64,000 bases of DNA from Trichinella spiralis (taxonomy: Eukaryota > Nematoda > Enoplea > Trichinellida > Trichinellidae), in assembly GCA_000181795.3 (NCBI GenBank), contig CM012953.1, positions 5,704,110 to 5,768,109 on the forward strand, read 5' to 3'. Position 1 is the stretch's first letter. Each line of letters starts with the position of its first letter. Under the pieces are notes generated by a model. That model searched no databases, was not told the DNA's origin, and saw nothing but the letters and a program-made list of their open reading frames with translations. Both the position numbers and the translations under genes were made by a program. Shown one piece after another: positions 48,001 through 58,411 of this stretch.

Positions 48001-49508
48001 ATCAATTTTACCACCAGCTGAAAGAACTCACCTATGAAAAAGATCCCCAATACGAAGCTTACATCGAAATACTTCGTACAATAATGCGAAACAACAATAT
48101 TCCATTCAACCAACCGTTCGACTGGGAAAGCAAATAGTAAATTATTCCTTACTATTCATAATGATTCAGAATGATTATTGTATCCATTATCATTGTAAGA
48201 AATAATTTATAAATAATAAATGTAATCAATATCTTTTGTTTTCTTCAATAAATAACATTTTACACCGAAAAATGTTTGCAACTGTGTTCACTGCCACAAT
48301 AATGAATTTGAAATAAAGTTGAAAGAAAAAAATTATTATTACCAAAATTTGGTTGCTGTCCGCACAGGGTAGTACTGTCAATGGTGGCGTTGATGTTGTG
48401 ATACATTTCGGCCAGCAGCTCAGTTTGCTTGAAATCCCCTTGCTCGAAGTAAACTTTGCTGATGCTTTCCAATTTCGGCATCAACAGACCATACAACGGC
48501 GACGATGACACTGCACAAATGCTTTTCTGGACCGTACTGCGAGTGATGTCGTTTGATTTTTCTCGTAAATCCTAAGCGTTAAAATAATCAACAAAATAAG
48601 CAACAATTTGAAAGCAGAAATCCAGCAACAGCGACTGCTTACTTTGGCTGCAATTTGTCTGACATAAGAAACCCCATACACGGTAGAATTCGGATTGGAC
48701 AAGTCCGGAAGATGAAAATAAACAAAGTCTAAAAAAATAAATAAACAAACAAACATATTAAAACTTTGGTAAATAAAAAAATAAAAATTAGCTGAAGATA
48801 AAAATTTTGTTCATTTTATTAAATCAACATGCATCACTTGCCAACAATTTTAAAATAAATCAGTACTTAGCCACAGTAAGAACAGCGACAGTATCAACAG
48901 CTACAAAAAAATATTGATTTGAAACTGAAACTCATCCTGAGACTGTCAAACTTTTCTCAACATTTTACTTAAAATTAAACAGCATCATTTGCATTTAAAA
49001 TGTGCAAATAAATTAACATTTTACTTTTATTATTCAAGAATAACCTACAGGATTTCGCATTACCAAATAATATGGTCACTTTAATTCAACTGATGATAAG
49101 CAAAAAACAAATAAAATAACCAACAAGTAAATGCAGTCGACATCACTTCTGGTTGCATTAAGAGAACAAAATGTGCAAGTGCATGAAATTCAATTCACAA
49201 GCGAAGTGCAAAGTGAAATATTTAACAAAGTTCAAGAAACTACACAGTTGCATTTGACAGACCAGCATCGTGATTGTGAGCTCCGTCCGGCAATGCCAAA
49301 GACGGAAGAGTTTTCCACAACGTTGGAAGATCATCGTCCGCAATCTCTGTCTTCCCATTAATTGCAGGATAGACGTGCTCTACCTGCAATCCATTCGTGA
49401 AAATGAACAATTAGATATATATGTATATAATCGGACAGTGTTAACAACCTGACAGCCTTTTTTATGATGAAAGCCCACAATAAAGACATAAAGAACTGAA
49501 TTTTCCAT
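45008..49508 (-). CDS. avl9: AVL9-like DENN-related trafficking protein
   Basis: Fifteen exons on the minus strand join in phase to 542 residues: 49508-49449, 49383-49263, 48728-48643, 48571-48343, 46851-46772, 46706-46631, 46588-46362, 46269-46207, 46148-46014, 45952-45808, 45734-45654, 45582-45468, 45404-45351, 45267-45179, 45075-45008. It matches AVL9, a protein with DENN-like architecture acting in late secretory traffic and polarity. Visible blocks: VGFHHKKGCQVEHVYP, LPSLALPDGAHN, TVYGVSYVRQIAAK, RSTVQKSICAVSSSPLYGLL, FKLVLLEKR then FFNISPV, SLFPSIGMIDFGMS, PLAIFTKGS, SLPYMDW, SAADLRFIDGV, WEGGDEWIRFQF, KTTHNFLLW and QTGKAVG near the C-terminus. A Ser/Asp/Gly-rich insert (GGGGGGG from CCA/CAC repeats at 46411-46434) lies mid-protein. 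Intron 4 (1.49 kb) contains a complete kinase gene on the other strand. Confidence 0.92.
46410..46456 (-). repeat. Trinucleotide runs coding Gly and Asp tracts in AVL9
   Basis: (CAC)n followed by (CAT)n on the plus strand within AVL9 exon 46588-46362, read as consecutive Gly and Asp/Asn codons. Likely length-variable. Confidence 0.8.
47040..47142. repeat. 33-bp tandem repeat, three copies
   Basis: Three adjacent 33-base units beginning AAACTTTTCAT at 47040, 47073 and 47106, differing by one to three bases, plus the first bases of a fourth. It lies in AVL9 intron 4 about 100 bases upstream of the nested kinase ATG, so it may be part of that gene's promoter. On the minus strand it forms an open frame with an 11-residue repeat, taken as fortuitous. 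Confidence 0.9.
47244..48137 (+). CDS. TTBK-like / CK1-superfamily protein kinase, intronless
   Basis: A single uninterrupted frame of 297 residues, starting at the first ATG (CAACCATGG context). Kinase features are all present: glycine loop GFGTFG at 25-30, ATP-binding Lys47 in CAIKVES, catalytic HRDVKPGNFAIG with Asp138, DFG at 160-162, and activation-segment RGTVRYASPNVH. The HRDVKPGNFAIG and DFGLAKSY style places it in the TTBK-like branch of the CK1 group, greatly expanded in nematodes and often testis or sperm expressed. The protein is only a kinase domain with about 20 extra residues at the N-terminus. Codon usage is GC-richer than its surroundings, and it lies wholly inside an intron of AVL9 on the opposite strand; lack of introns suggests origin by retroposition. 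All catalytic residues are intact. Confidence 0.93.
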   Translation: MENSTPMLNEGERLKERYEILCKTGFGTFGFVYEGKDLQNGIRCAIKVESLKAKCMALKYETYVLNKMQGQKHVLKLFDYGKQNNIRYLVMQLAGKNLSQLRKEASGQRFSLGTSCQLTIQCIEALKDIHAAGFLHRDVKPGNFAIGCNEADKRMVYIFDFGLAKSYREKSGALKPLREHCSFRGTVRYASPNVHQNKDQGRQDDLWSVLYMLIEFRDGTLPWKNLDNKDNVGNIKLTISPQTLLKSFPKELHQFYHQLKELTYEKDPQYEAYIEILRTIMRNNNIPFNQPFDWESK

Positions 49509-49988
49509 TGATATGCAATATATGACAAAAATAAATACTAAAGAGTAAGCTTAACCGCCAGCTGTCAAAAGAAGGGCAAAAAGCATTTGCAAAAAAATCA
49601 ACAAAATTAAAGAAAATCAGGTTGTTTACTGTAATTTTTTTGTTAAGTTCTAAAAGTCGGTCAGTGAGAGTTTTGAGCTGTCAAATCAGTAGCTGTTCAG
49701 AATTATTATTATCTAAAAATGAAAATATTCATTAAAATTATTTTTCAAACAAACACTATCTAAAGTTCAACAAATTTAAACTCCTTGCATTTTTTGTTTG
49801 CCTTGCAGTCGAAGTATAACTTAAAATTTGAATTTTTGCAAAATTGAATATACTTTTTAATTATTTATTTAAGCTATCCTTTTTTAGTCATTTATGTCAA
49901 TAGCAAATACAATTAAGCATTTATTCCATTATAAACATCGTAAAATAACAATGGAATAACAAAACAAATTTTTTAAAATATATTAACA
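49509..49988. other. Spacer between AVL9 and tetra-SH2 gene
   Basis: AT-rich, 480 bases, holding the AVL9 promoter and the 3' end of the tetra-SH2 gene. Nothing else recognised. Confidence 0.45.
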
Positions 49989-51668
49989 CTAATCAGAACA
50001 ACGCTTTTTGATGGCTCTTTTCAAAATGACTGCGTCGTCGATGATAACTTTTCCACGTACCAACGATTTTACCCATTCATCCACGGTAGAAACAAATTCA
50101 TCTGGTTCGTTCGCATTATCTTTCTTCATCAATTTGTATACATAAGCATCGCCTTGTAATTTTTCCTTTTCCACAACAATGTCAAATAAACATTCAGCCC
50201 ACATTGCAGTAACGGACAATTCTCCTTTTTCATTTGAACGAAGCAAATAATCGCCATTTTTCCGCAACAATTTCATGGTATCATCGTCAGACATTCGACC
50301 ATAGTAATAGGAGAGTTCACTTGGATTGTTGCATGGTTCGAGAACAATTTCATCATTTATATCTTTTCTAACTACACCTCTCTGGAGTGCTGGCAAAGTG
50401 AAACTATTTTCACCAAATTTCTGAATCTATAATCAAAAGAAAAAATTCAATGCATTGAATTCAATAAAAATATTATGCATACAGTAATTGGAAAGGCAAG
50501 CCTTTTATAAGCATTAATTAGCTCTCCGACGGTTGTCTTGCACAACGGGATGTCAACAGGTGTCAGGTAAAAATATCCGTCTGCAGAGCATTCAACAGTT
50601 GTTTCACAGTAGCTGGTATCGTTGTTTCCATCGTCTGATTGCTCAACTGCTGCGAGCTTTAAGTCCGATTCGTCCATATAAAGCAGAAAATCTCCCGCGT
50701 TGTTCAACAACAGTTTCACAGCATCTCGTTTCAACTGACCGTGATAATACGGTAACTGATAAAGCAACTTTGGAGGCGGGCACTGACCAGGTACAGCGCA
50801 GATAAACTCGATCGGACCGTCGTTACCGCACACTCTCACCGGACGAGTCAATTGCACGTTGTCGATGTCCAAATTGCCAACCACCAACGCCTTGATCCAA
50901 TGATCGAACGACTGAACTGTTTCCACATGCTGTTGTGAACAACCAGCTGGCAAAGCTAATCGTCCATTGTGCAACGCTGGCTTTATCTCTTTCACATTTC
51001 CATCCCATTTCACGTACAACCGACATCCAAACTGATTTGACGCATCTTCGTAAAGTAAATAATCTCCACTGCATATCAAGCGGCTTAATACCTTGTCCAA
51101 TTGGCCTGCTCTGTAGAAATATGAAAGATCACTGATCTTTTTACAGTGTTCCACGCAAATTTCAAACTGAAATCCCACATTTAAAGCAGCTCTTTCCAAA
51201 AATACCGTATCCCCATTTGGCGCCTAAAAGTTGAATAATCACTTCATCACAAATTTCTCACTAAACACTCATCACCTTCAATGGTTGTCTGAAGTTCATA
51301 TAGAAACGAATCAGGTGGTCAATAGTACGAAATGCGTGTTCAATATCCTCCAATAAAAGCCAAAAATAACCATTAGGTTCTTGATTGATGGTGAACAATG
51401 ACAGTCGGTCCTGATTATCGCGTATGATCAGCTTGGGATCTAAGTGGTTGTTGACATCCAAGTAAATGGCGTAAGTGCCCGGCTGATGAAAAGAAAGCAT
51501 CGCCAAACCTGTCATCGACTGTCCTAAATATGCGGCTAATTGGTTCAAAGGTAGTGGAGCTATCCGTCGAAAAGTGAAACACGGAATTTCACCAATTGCG
51601 TCAGCTTCCACTAGGCACAATTCGTGACTCGTGTTCAAATTCTTCTCCAAGCAGAGTTTGTCATCCAT
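49989..51668 (-). CDS. Protein with four tandem SH2-like domains
   Basis: Three exons on the minus strand, 51668-51276, 51223-50483 and 50426-49989, give 523 residues. Four SH2-like units are seen at about residues 40-127, 162-250, 286-372 and 414-500. The strand that carries the phosphotyrosine-binding Arg (FLVR motif) reads PGTYAIYLD, SGDYLLYED, AGDFLLYMD and NGDYLLRSN. Only the last keeps Arg (about residue 441); the first three have Tyr there. Units 3 and 4 also show the classical start LPYYHGQL and LSYYYGRM. Each unit ends with a similar helix (for example DHWIKALVVGNLDIDN and DEWVKSLVRGKVIIDD). No kinase, SH3 or membrane segment is present. It is probably an adaptor or scaffold with one working phosphotyrosine pocket; partners are unknown. 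I know no described protein of this layout. Confidence 0.75.
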
Positions 51669-52371
51669 GGATCATTTCATCAACTATAAATTGTCGCTGT
51701 GAAATGTATGCAAACAAATCCAGAATAAATCAAAGCATTTTAAAGTAACACATTTAAACATTTTAAAGTTCAACATTTATCGCCATTGTTCTGTCTGGCG
51801 ACGTAAGCATTAACTGTTTGAATTTAATATATATTACTTTTTAATAATAAAACAAATTCAATGAATTAAAATGCTGTGCAAGAAGTTTTCCCTTAAATTC
51901 AATGCATATCGAAGACAGCTGGTAAACGTTCAAAGCATGCAATTAAAACAGCTATTTAGAAGTTTACTTTACACCAGACACTAATTCAAGTGACCAATAG
52001 CTTAAAAGTAAACTGATCAGCAGATTCGCCGTGTATCTCACAATCAGTTTGCCATCACCATGGTGAAAAAATGCCACTAAATTATACAAATAAGGATGAT
52101 TATTTCTTACAAATGCTTCTAAGATGTGTAAATTCAGCGGTAAATAAAATACTGCGAAAATCTTCCAAATGTCTATAATTTATATTAACTGGTTCCAAAT
52201 AAGTAAAATGACTTCAGTTATTCCTTCATTCACAACACCGCTACACATTATTCCATTGATTATCCAGAAGATAATCAGCATCAAGTATCCCAAATTTCAA
52301 ATAAATTAACATTTAAATTCCCTCTGATTTATTTGCTGATGCAATTAAACTACAAAAAGAATAACAAATAA
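51669..52371. other. Spacer between tetra-SH2 and PELP1-like genes
   Basis: About 700 bases, AT-rich. A short plus-strand frame at 51872-51922 followed by GTAAAC looks like a possible first exon but has no partner and is not called. Otherwise nothing recognised. Confidence 0.4.
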
Positions 52372-54663
52372 CTACTCCAATCGTTGTTTCTTCCCCAAAT
52401 GCAATGAAGCATCCTCTTCGGCATCTTCGCTAACTGTTTCGGCACTCCGCATCTCACTGCTGCCACTAACATCTTCAGATGGATTATCATTAGAAATGAG
52501 AAATCTCTCTTCCAGCATAGGGTAATACAAATCTTGTTGATCTAATGTCGCTACAGAGAGAACTGTGCTCAGAGGACTTTTTCGCAATTCATCATTGTGC
52601 TGATGTTCAGTTACAATCAAAGTACTGTCCAAGTCGTTCGTGCTTTCAAGCTGATCGTTTGAAAAGCGTAATTCAACCTCATTTTCAACGTGCTGCTGAA
52701 ACGAGATGTCATCAGTTACGACGACATTTTCTACATTGTCAGGCACATGTGATACAGAATCTGAAATCAACTGGTCGACATGCCCAACCAGTGACTGATC
52801 AATATTGACTCTATTTACAAAAGAGGATGGAACCAGATCGACTGGCTCGTTTGGCACCTCCTCTATCTGTTCCACTGTTGTACTTTGAGTTTCAACAAAA
52901 GAAATAACATTCTCCATAAGATCTTCGTTATTAAAAGCTGAACAATCATACTCTCCTTCTACTTCATCAACTTCAGATAATCGTGATTCTTCAGACGTAC
53001 TGTTGCAACCATTTCGCATTAAATAGCTTCCGTTCTGATGTTGCCATTGTTGAGATTGACTATTCTTGGATAATAAGTTATCATTATTGTACCTCGATCG
53101 CCACTGCAGACAACGTTGCTCATCTTGACTCGAGGTGGTATTAGGTACTTCTAAATCCCCTATGCTGATCGACTCCAAACACGGTACCAAAGGTTTAGTA
53201 ATTCGCTCACATATGGTCAGTCCTTCGGCAGAAAGACTTCTAATCTGGTCATTTTCATCATCCACGGTCATTTTAAGCAGACCAATAGCCATATTGGCCA
53301 AAGATGGACATCGCGGATGCGGATGAAGCAGAAACGTGTTTAACAAACGATGTAGCATCAGTCGACTGGGGACTGTCGCGTCAGTAAAACATCCGTTCCG
53401 GCGCATCTCGAACAACGCTCTCCAAATCATCATTTGTGCCATATTGTACTGTTCAGCTGGAATCAGGTTGCCAAACCGTTGAACACTCGTTCGCAGAAAT
53501 CTTGCACAACTATCGAACACCTCGGATGAGCAAACGGTGCTGACCGGAACTACTTGATTGAACAACTGTTCCAAATCAAATAAAGACACACAGATCTGCT
53601 TCAAATGACTAAGCATGTTTGCAAGGCCAGTGCGGTATAAAAATGCAAATCTGTCGTGCAAGCCACTGCCCACACCAACATGACGTGCCAACGCTTCTAA
53701 GCTCAGGTAGACAGCGCTTTTCAGCTCGCACGATTTGATCCCACATACACCAGTGCATTGCTCCTCCATCCATCGGTTAAATATTACGATTGTGCCAGCT
53801 GAATAAGGTGCGTAATGAATATTTGTCACACTGACCATCACTTCGAACAGTCGAAATAACTTCTGAAAAAGATGTCTGTTCTCTCGACTGCAAGTCGTAT
53901 TCTTCGACAGTATACAATTCACGCCATAAAATATGGTTGCCGAGAGCTCTTCCACCGGAATGGCGATTACTGCGGTTGGTGTGTATTGGTCAAGCAGATG
54001 ACATAAACAATCCAAAGCCGAAGCAACTCCTCTCAATTGTTCCGCATTTTCTAATTCATTGAAATCAAGCTCAGGCACAACATTACCAAGTCTCTCATCA
54101 AGATCATTGTCAGTGACACTATCGTGCACAGCATGCTTCAGAGTGTGGTAAACGGAAGCAAGCAATGAACGCATTGCTTCAGTATAATGAACACCCTGCT
54201 TTGTTGAGTTGTTTCGAGGAAATTTCAAAAACAACGTATACACGTCCACTGCACACTGTCTAATGGGGTCGTCATTTGAAATTAATTTTGGAACGGTAAA
54301 TTCAGAAATTTTTTGCGCTAAACGTTGACAACTGTCAGTGTAAAATAACAGAAGCATCTTCAAGCATCGCAGCGCCAAAATATTTAGCCCATCTGGCGTT
54401 GAATTGATGCAGTGCAAAACTAACGGACGTACATATTGCAGCTGCAGTTGATGCTTTACTGGAGGCATTTTAGAACCCCGAATGAACAATTTCATCAGAG
54501 CATAATAGCGCAATCTCGCTTCACAAATCGAATCCCTCAAGTCAATGCACTGTAATTTGCTTAACAATGTCGGCCAGTTTTCCAAAAAGTGTCCATCTGG
54601 AGAACTGACAATTTCACTGTATGCAGACTTCACATTAATTTTCTCTGAATGTGATTCTTCCAT
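52372..54663 (-). CDS. PELP1/Rix1-like ribosome biogenesis protein
   Basis: One uninterrupted frame of 763 residues from the ATG at 54663. A TTTTTCAG acceptor lies directly before this ATG, so the nine upstream codons that are open are probably not translated and the mRNA is likely cis- or trans-spliced there. The N-terminal 450 residues form a helical, HEAT-like array with the pattern of the RIX1/PELP1 family: NWPTLLSKL, YVRPLVLHCINSTPDGLNILALRCLKMLL, DDPIRQCAVDVYTLFLKFP, and GIKSCELKSAVYLSLEALARHVG. The last 200 residues are acidic and Ser/Glu-rich and end in KKQRLE, a short basic nuclear-type signal. PELP1/Rix1 works with WDR18/Ipi3 and TEX10/Ipi1 in nucleolar 60S maturation. The assignment rests on pattern and architecture. 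An intronless frame of this length is unusual in this window. Confidence 0.6.
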   Translation of the reverse strand: MEESHSEKINVKSAYSEIVSSPDGHFLENWPTLLSKLQCIDLRDSICEARLRYYALMKLFIRGSKMPPVKHQLQLQYVRPLVLHCINSTPDGLNILALRCLKMLLLFYTDSCQRLAQKISEFTVPKLISNDDPIRQCAVDVYTLFLKFPRNNSTKQGVHYTEAMRSLLASVYHTLKHAVHDSVTDNDLDERLGNVVPELDFNELENAEQLRGVASALDCLCHLLDQYTPTAVIAIPVEELSATIFYGVNCILSKNTTCSRENRHLFQKLFRLFEVMVSVTNIHYAPYSAGTIVIFNRWMEEQCTGVCGIKSCELKSAVYLSLEALARHVGVGSGLHDRFAFLYRTGLANMLSHLKQICVSLFDLEQLFNQVVPVSTVCSSEVFDSCARFLRTSVQRFGNLIPAEQYNMAQMMIWRALFEMRRNGCFTDATVPSRLMLHRLLNTFLLHPHPRCPSLANMAIGLLKMTVDDENDQIRSLSAEGLTICERITKPLVPCLESISIGDLEVPNTTSSQDEQRCLQWRSRYNNDNLLSKNSQSQQWQHQNGSYLMRNGCNSTSEESRLSEVDEVEGEYDCSAFNNEDLMENVISFVETQSTTVEQIEEVPNEPVDLVPSSFVNRVNIDQSLVGHVDQLISDSVSHVPDNVENVVVTDDISFQQHVENEVELRFSNDQLESTNDLDSTLIVTEHQHNDELRKSPLSTVLSVATLDQQDLYYPMLEERFLISNDNPSEDVSGSSEMRSAETVSEDAEEDASLHLGKKQRLE

Positions 54664-57600
54664 TCTGAAAAATTTCATGCACACGTACAAAAATCAGTTG
54701 AATAATTCGGAAAATCTTTCGTAAAAGTAATTAAAAATAGCTGGTAATTGATAAATTAAAATGAAAGAAATACACTAAAGTGCTAATAATATAACTTGTA
54801 GTACATCATGCATTAATAAAAGTATAATTTGAAACTTTGAGCTTCAAAAAAGGTGATACAAGAAAGATTGTCTAAGATTCATATTATTCAAATTTCAAAA
54901 TAACGGAATACTACATACAGACAAACATTTGACTGAAATTTCTAAAATGAATAATAATTTCGATGCATCCACGATTAAAAAACAATAAAGATTTCATGCA
55001 GCAAACTTTATCAGCACAGTAATTAAAAATTAAGTATTATAGTTCATACTGTAATACAGTCAAAATTTATTCTATTAATTATTAATCAAAATGTTGCTAA
55101 GACTGCATTTAAAATATTATTATCGCAACATATTATGATACACGTTTACGTATGAATATATTTCTCTGGTTTAATGTTACGATCCGCTCTCTCGGGCGGG
55201 CTCGTTCGTCACCCCAACACGGCTGCTATCACGGTCATCGCTAGGGGACGACGCGCTGGTGACGACCGGCGGGTTCGTCTGCGCGATCATATTTTCCGTC
55301 TGGCTGCCGCCGTCCCTGTTGTCCCTTTTCCCCAGTTCGCGCTTTGCCGGTAATATTCTCGCATCCACAAGACAGATGAAGAGTACAATACTGATGAACA
55401 AATACCAACAAGGACCGCCACCGTAAATCTCAAGAATCAACAAACACTATCGCTCTGCTCGATACCAACAACCGTACTGCCGTAATCCTTTCCCGATCTT
55501 CAAGTATCCATCTGTTTACGGTAGCTTCATTGTTCTTCCTTTTCGTAATCTAGACAAATACAGTTGGTTCAGAGTTGTTTCTTTACAGTTGTTTCAAATT
55601 AAATTTTCAATTCAAGCATTAAACTAATGAGCAAAATAATGGACAGATCGTTTTTGTAAAAGCAGAAATATCCGTTGTAGACGAAAAAAAATATAATCTG
55701 CTGTAAAATTAAGTTTATTACATTGAAGGAAGTTGTAAAATCAACGCATGGAATTTTGAAATAAAATGACTTCAGTTTACTAATTATAAGCATTAATTTT
55801 TGCTGATTTATCAGCTTTCTTATGTGTAAAAAGATTACAAACAAGAAGGGCGCATATTTTTAAATTAAAAATACCTTTTCATTAACAGATGAATAACTGT
55901 CATCAAAAGTTTTTCTTAATTGTTATGAATCGTCTGTAAATTGGTCGTGTTCTGTTAACTGGTGATAACTGAATATTTTTTTCTTCAATAAAATCACTGC
56001 TTTCTACTTTACAGTGTATGAAAAATTGATGAATGAACACAAATGAAGAAAATAAAATGCGTCGAACTGCCAAATAATAATGAATAATAAAACATCAAAT
56101 ACAAATTTAAATACATGCGCCATTTCGTGGTGTATCTTAACTAAAAGTGGTGTTTTCTTTATTGGAATTATGCTACATTGAAATAATACATAACGCCGAG
56201 ATTCTTTGATTAGTTGCAAATTAAATTAGACAAAGATGAATAAATAACAATAAGTGCTGCTTTGTCGTGCTAGAGGGAATAGTGATGACATCACTGATAA
56301 TTTTAAACATGCTTATAATAATTTTAAGATTAAATCATTTTAAACAACATGCTCACTATTTTATAATACAAATTTTGATAATCATATCATTAATTTTCAG
56401 TTTCAGATTTTTAGTTTCAGCTTTTTCCCAAGTAGCATTGCTTCGTTATTATTCAATCTGAACGAAATTTTGATTTTACAATTTCGAATAACAGATTGTA
56501 ATTTAATATTATCGATAAAATTACTGTTTTATTTTTCTTTTTAAATGCCCATAATTCTGAGCAACATTTCAAAAAAAAGGTAGTTCACCATGAAATGATG
56601 ATGGAAAAAAGCGCAAAGCTGATGTATTTCCATTAAACAATTTTCACTTCAACAAAATCCAATTCACTGCCATTTGGGGCTTTTTTACTCAAATTAGCAA
56701 AAGTTCCATTCGAAGGGTCAATTTACCCCTCACGTGCAAGTTAGCATGAATTCAGCAATTCTGTCCTGCAATATTGACTTTTTTCCTATGTTTAATTTTA
56801 TTCTTCATTTTAAATCAATTTTCCTATTCATCGTTGTAAATCCATTTTTCACTTCACTTCCCGTGACAAAAATATTAAGATTTTTTTAAAATAAACATCT
56901 CAACTCCTTTTCAAAAACTAATTACAGTTAGCATTCTGCTGGGCCAGGTTTTAGCTGGCAAAAAGTATTCTATTTCTAGTGTGCAATTCTTGTTGTCCAT
57001 TGCTAAAAATCAAAAATCATTTTAATTTCGCTCTCTCATTTTTCTTTGCTTCTCATGAACTTCATTTTCAACAGTTTTAGAGTTTTTTTTTTGATTTTGA
57101 TAAAAGTATTTCTTCCTGCAAGTATAAATGTTTCGATTTTATTAATGAAATAAAATTATTACACTCTTTCCTCTTCTATACTGCGTACGTTGTGTTTTCA
57201 CATTTTATTTTTTCTTTTGCATTACAACTACCACAGCAAACAACAACAGGAATGCAACGACGTCAATGCGATACAATTGATGCACTGCGCTGCTACAGAA
57301 TATGTAAAACTTATGCAAATCACTGACGCGTGCAAATGTCACACATGCGTTTCAGTTTCAATATTCGAAAGATTAAATTACGATGTCTGCCATCAAAATT
57401 ACCATCTCTGATGCAAGTAAACCCCGCAAATTTACATTCTATTTCAAAGCATCATGTGAAATTAAGGCAAATTACTTTTCTCTTATTATCAAAATACATG
57501 GAAATTGAATTATTTACAATTTTAATTAGTTGCCATTATTATCCATTGCTGACTGTTGCTCAACACTATGAATAAAAATTATGAGCAAAATTTGATTCCA

Positions 57601-58411
57601 CTGCCAATATATCAATGTGTAACTTAAGCATTAGGTATGTATGGTGGTTAAAATTAGAACAAATACTTGCTTATTATTTAACTTTCACATCAAAAAAACT
57701 AAAATAACAAGTTATCCGACTCCTCTGATGTAATTTTCTAAAATGAACCTTAACTTAAACAAAAACTTGGATAGAGCATCTAAATTTAAAGTACCAATAA
57801 ATCACAATTTCAAATAGTGGACCCACTATTAAAAGTTTTCCTTTTCTACATTTAAACTAAAATCCCCATGTATATATATTACACTTGCAGACGGCAATGA
57901 CACATTTGGCAACATACAACACGTTCAAATGTACAAAATTTTGAAAAATATGCATCAGTATTTCTTAAATTCAAAAAAAAAACTTTCGCAAACTGCATTA
58001 TATTTTTCATTCATTTTGAAAGATCCAAAACAATTTTTTAACCTCACTGACAATAATACGTTTTATTAATGTGAGTAAAATAATTAAACGAGGAGAAGAC
58101 ATCGCACGCACCATAATACTAAAGTGAAACGTGGGTATAATTTTGTATAATAAAAAGAAAAAGAAATCAAAATGTAAATACTTCACTAAGCATACACGTG
58201 GATGCTTTTTAACCTTCACGCTCGTCAATAAGTAAACTGAAGTAAATATGCATATATTTGTATAATAAATATATATGTATTTCAGTGTGTATGTGTGTGT
58301 GTGTTTGCTTACTTAAAAATCATTAAAAAATTCATCTTCTAAAGTTTCTCCCATACTGCATACTTAAACATCAAAACACAGACAATCTATTATTTCAGCC
58401 GAATATTTTTA
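54664..58411. other. Intergenic, one doubtful small frame
   Basis: AT-rich except for a GC-rich island at 55170-55440. Apart from the doubtful secreted-type frame listed separately, nothing coding was recognised. A (TG)n-rich run lies at about 58284-58304. Confidence 0.45.
55177..55443 (-). CDS. Possible small secreted or single-pass protein, 5' end missing
   Basis: An open frame of about 88 codons with no in-frame ATG near its start (it begins after a TAG and would need an upstream exon or a non-ATG start; GATAG at about 55449-55453 on the minus strand could be an acceptor). It reads a hydrophobic stretch WYLFISIVLFICLVDAR, as in a signal peptide or membrane anchor, then basic KRELGKRDNRD and a Ser/Asp/Pro-rich tail ending ARESGS. 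The base composition is far richer in GC than its surroundings. An imperfect duplication (ATACCAACAA followed by a CCGTAA motif) occurs at 55400-55432 and 55462-55490. No family is recognised. Confidence 0.3.
   Translation of the reverse strand: MLILEIYGGGPCWYLFISIVLFICLVDARILPAKRELGKRDNRDGGSQTENMIAQTNPPVVTSASSPSDDRDSSRVGVTNEPARESGS

Noticed and set aside
52545-53326. Plus-strand frames opposite the PELP1-like gene
   Set aside because: Shadows of the long minus-strand frame.
56267-57420. Hydrophobic plus-strand frames (56267-56461, 57190-57411)
   Set aside because: Leu/Ile-rich products of AT-rich sequence without domain, codon bias or splice support.
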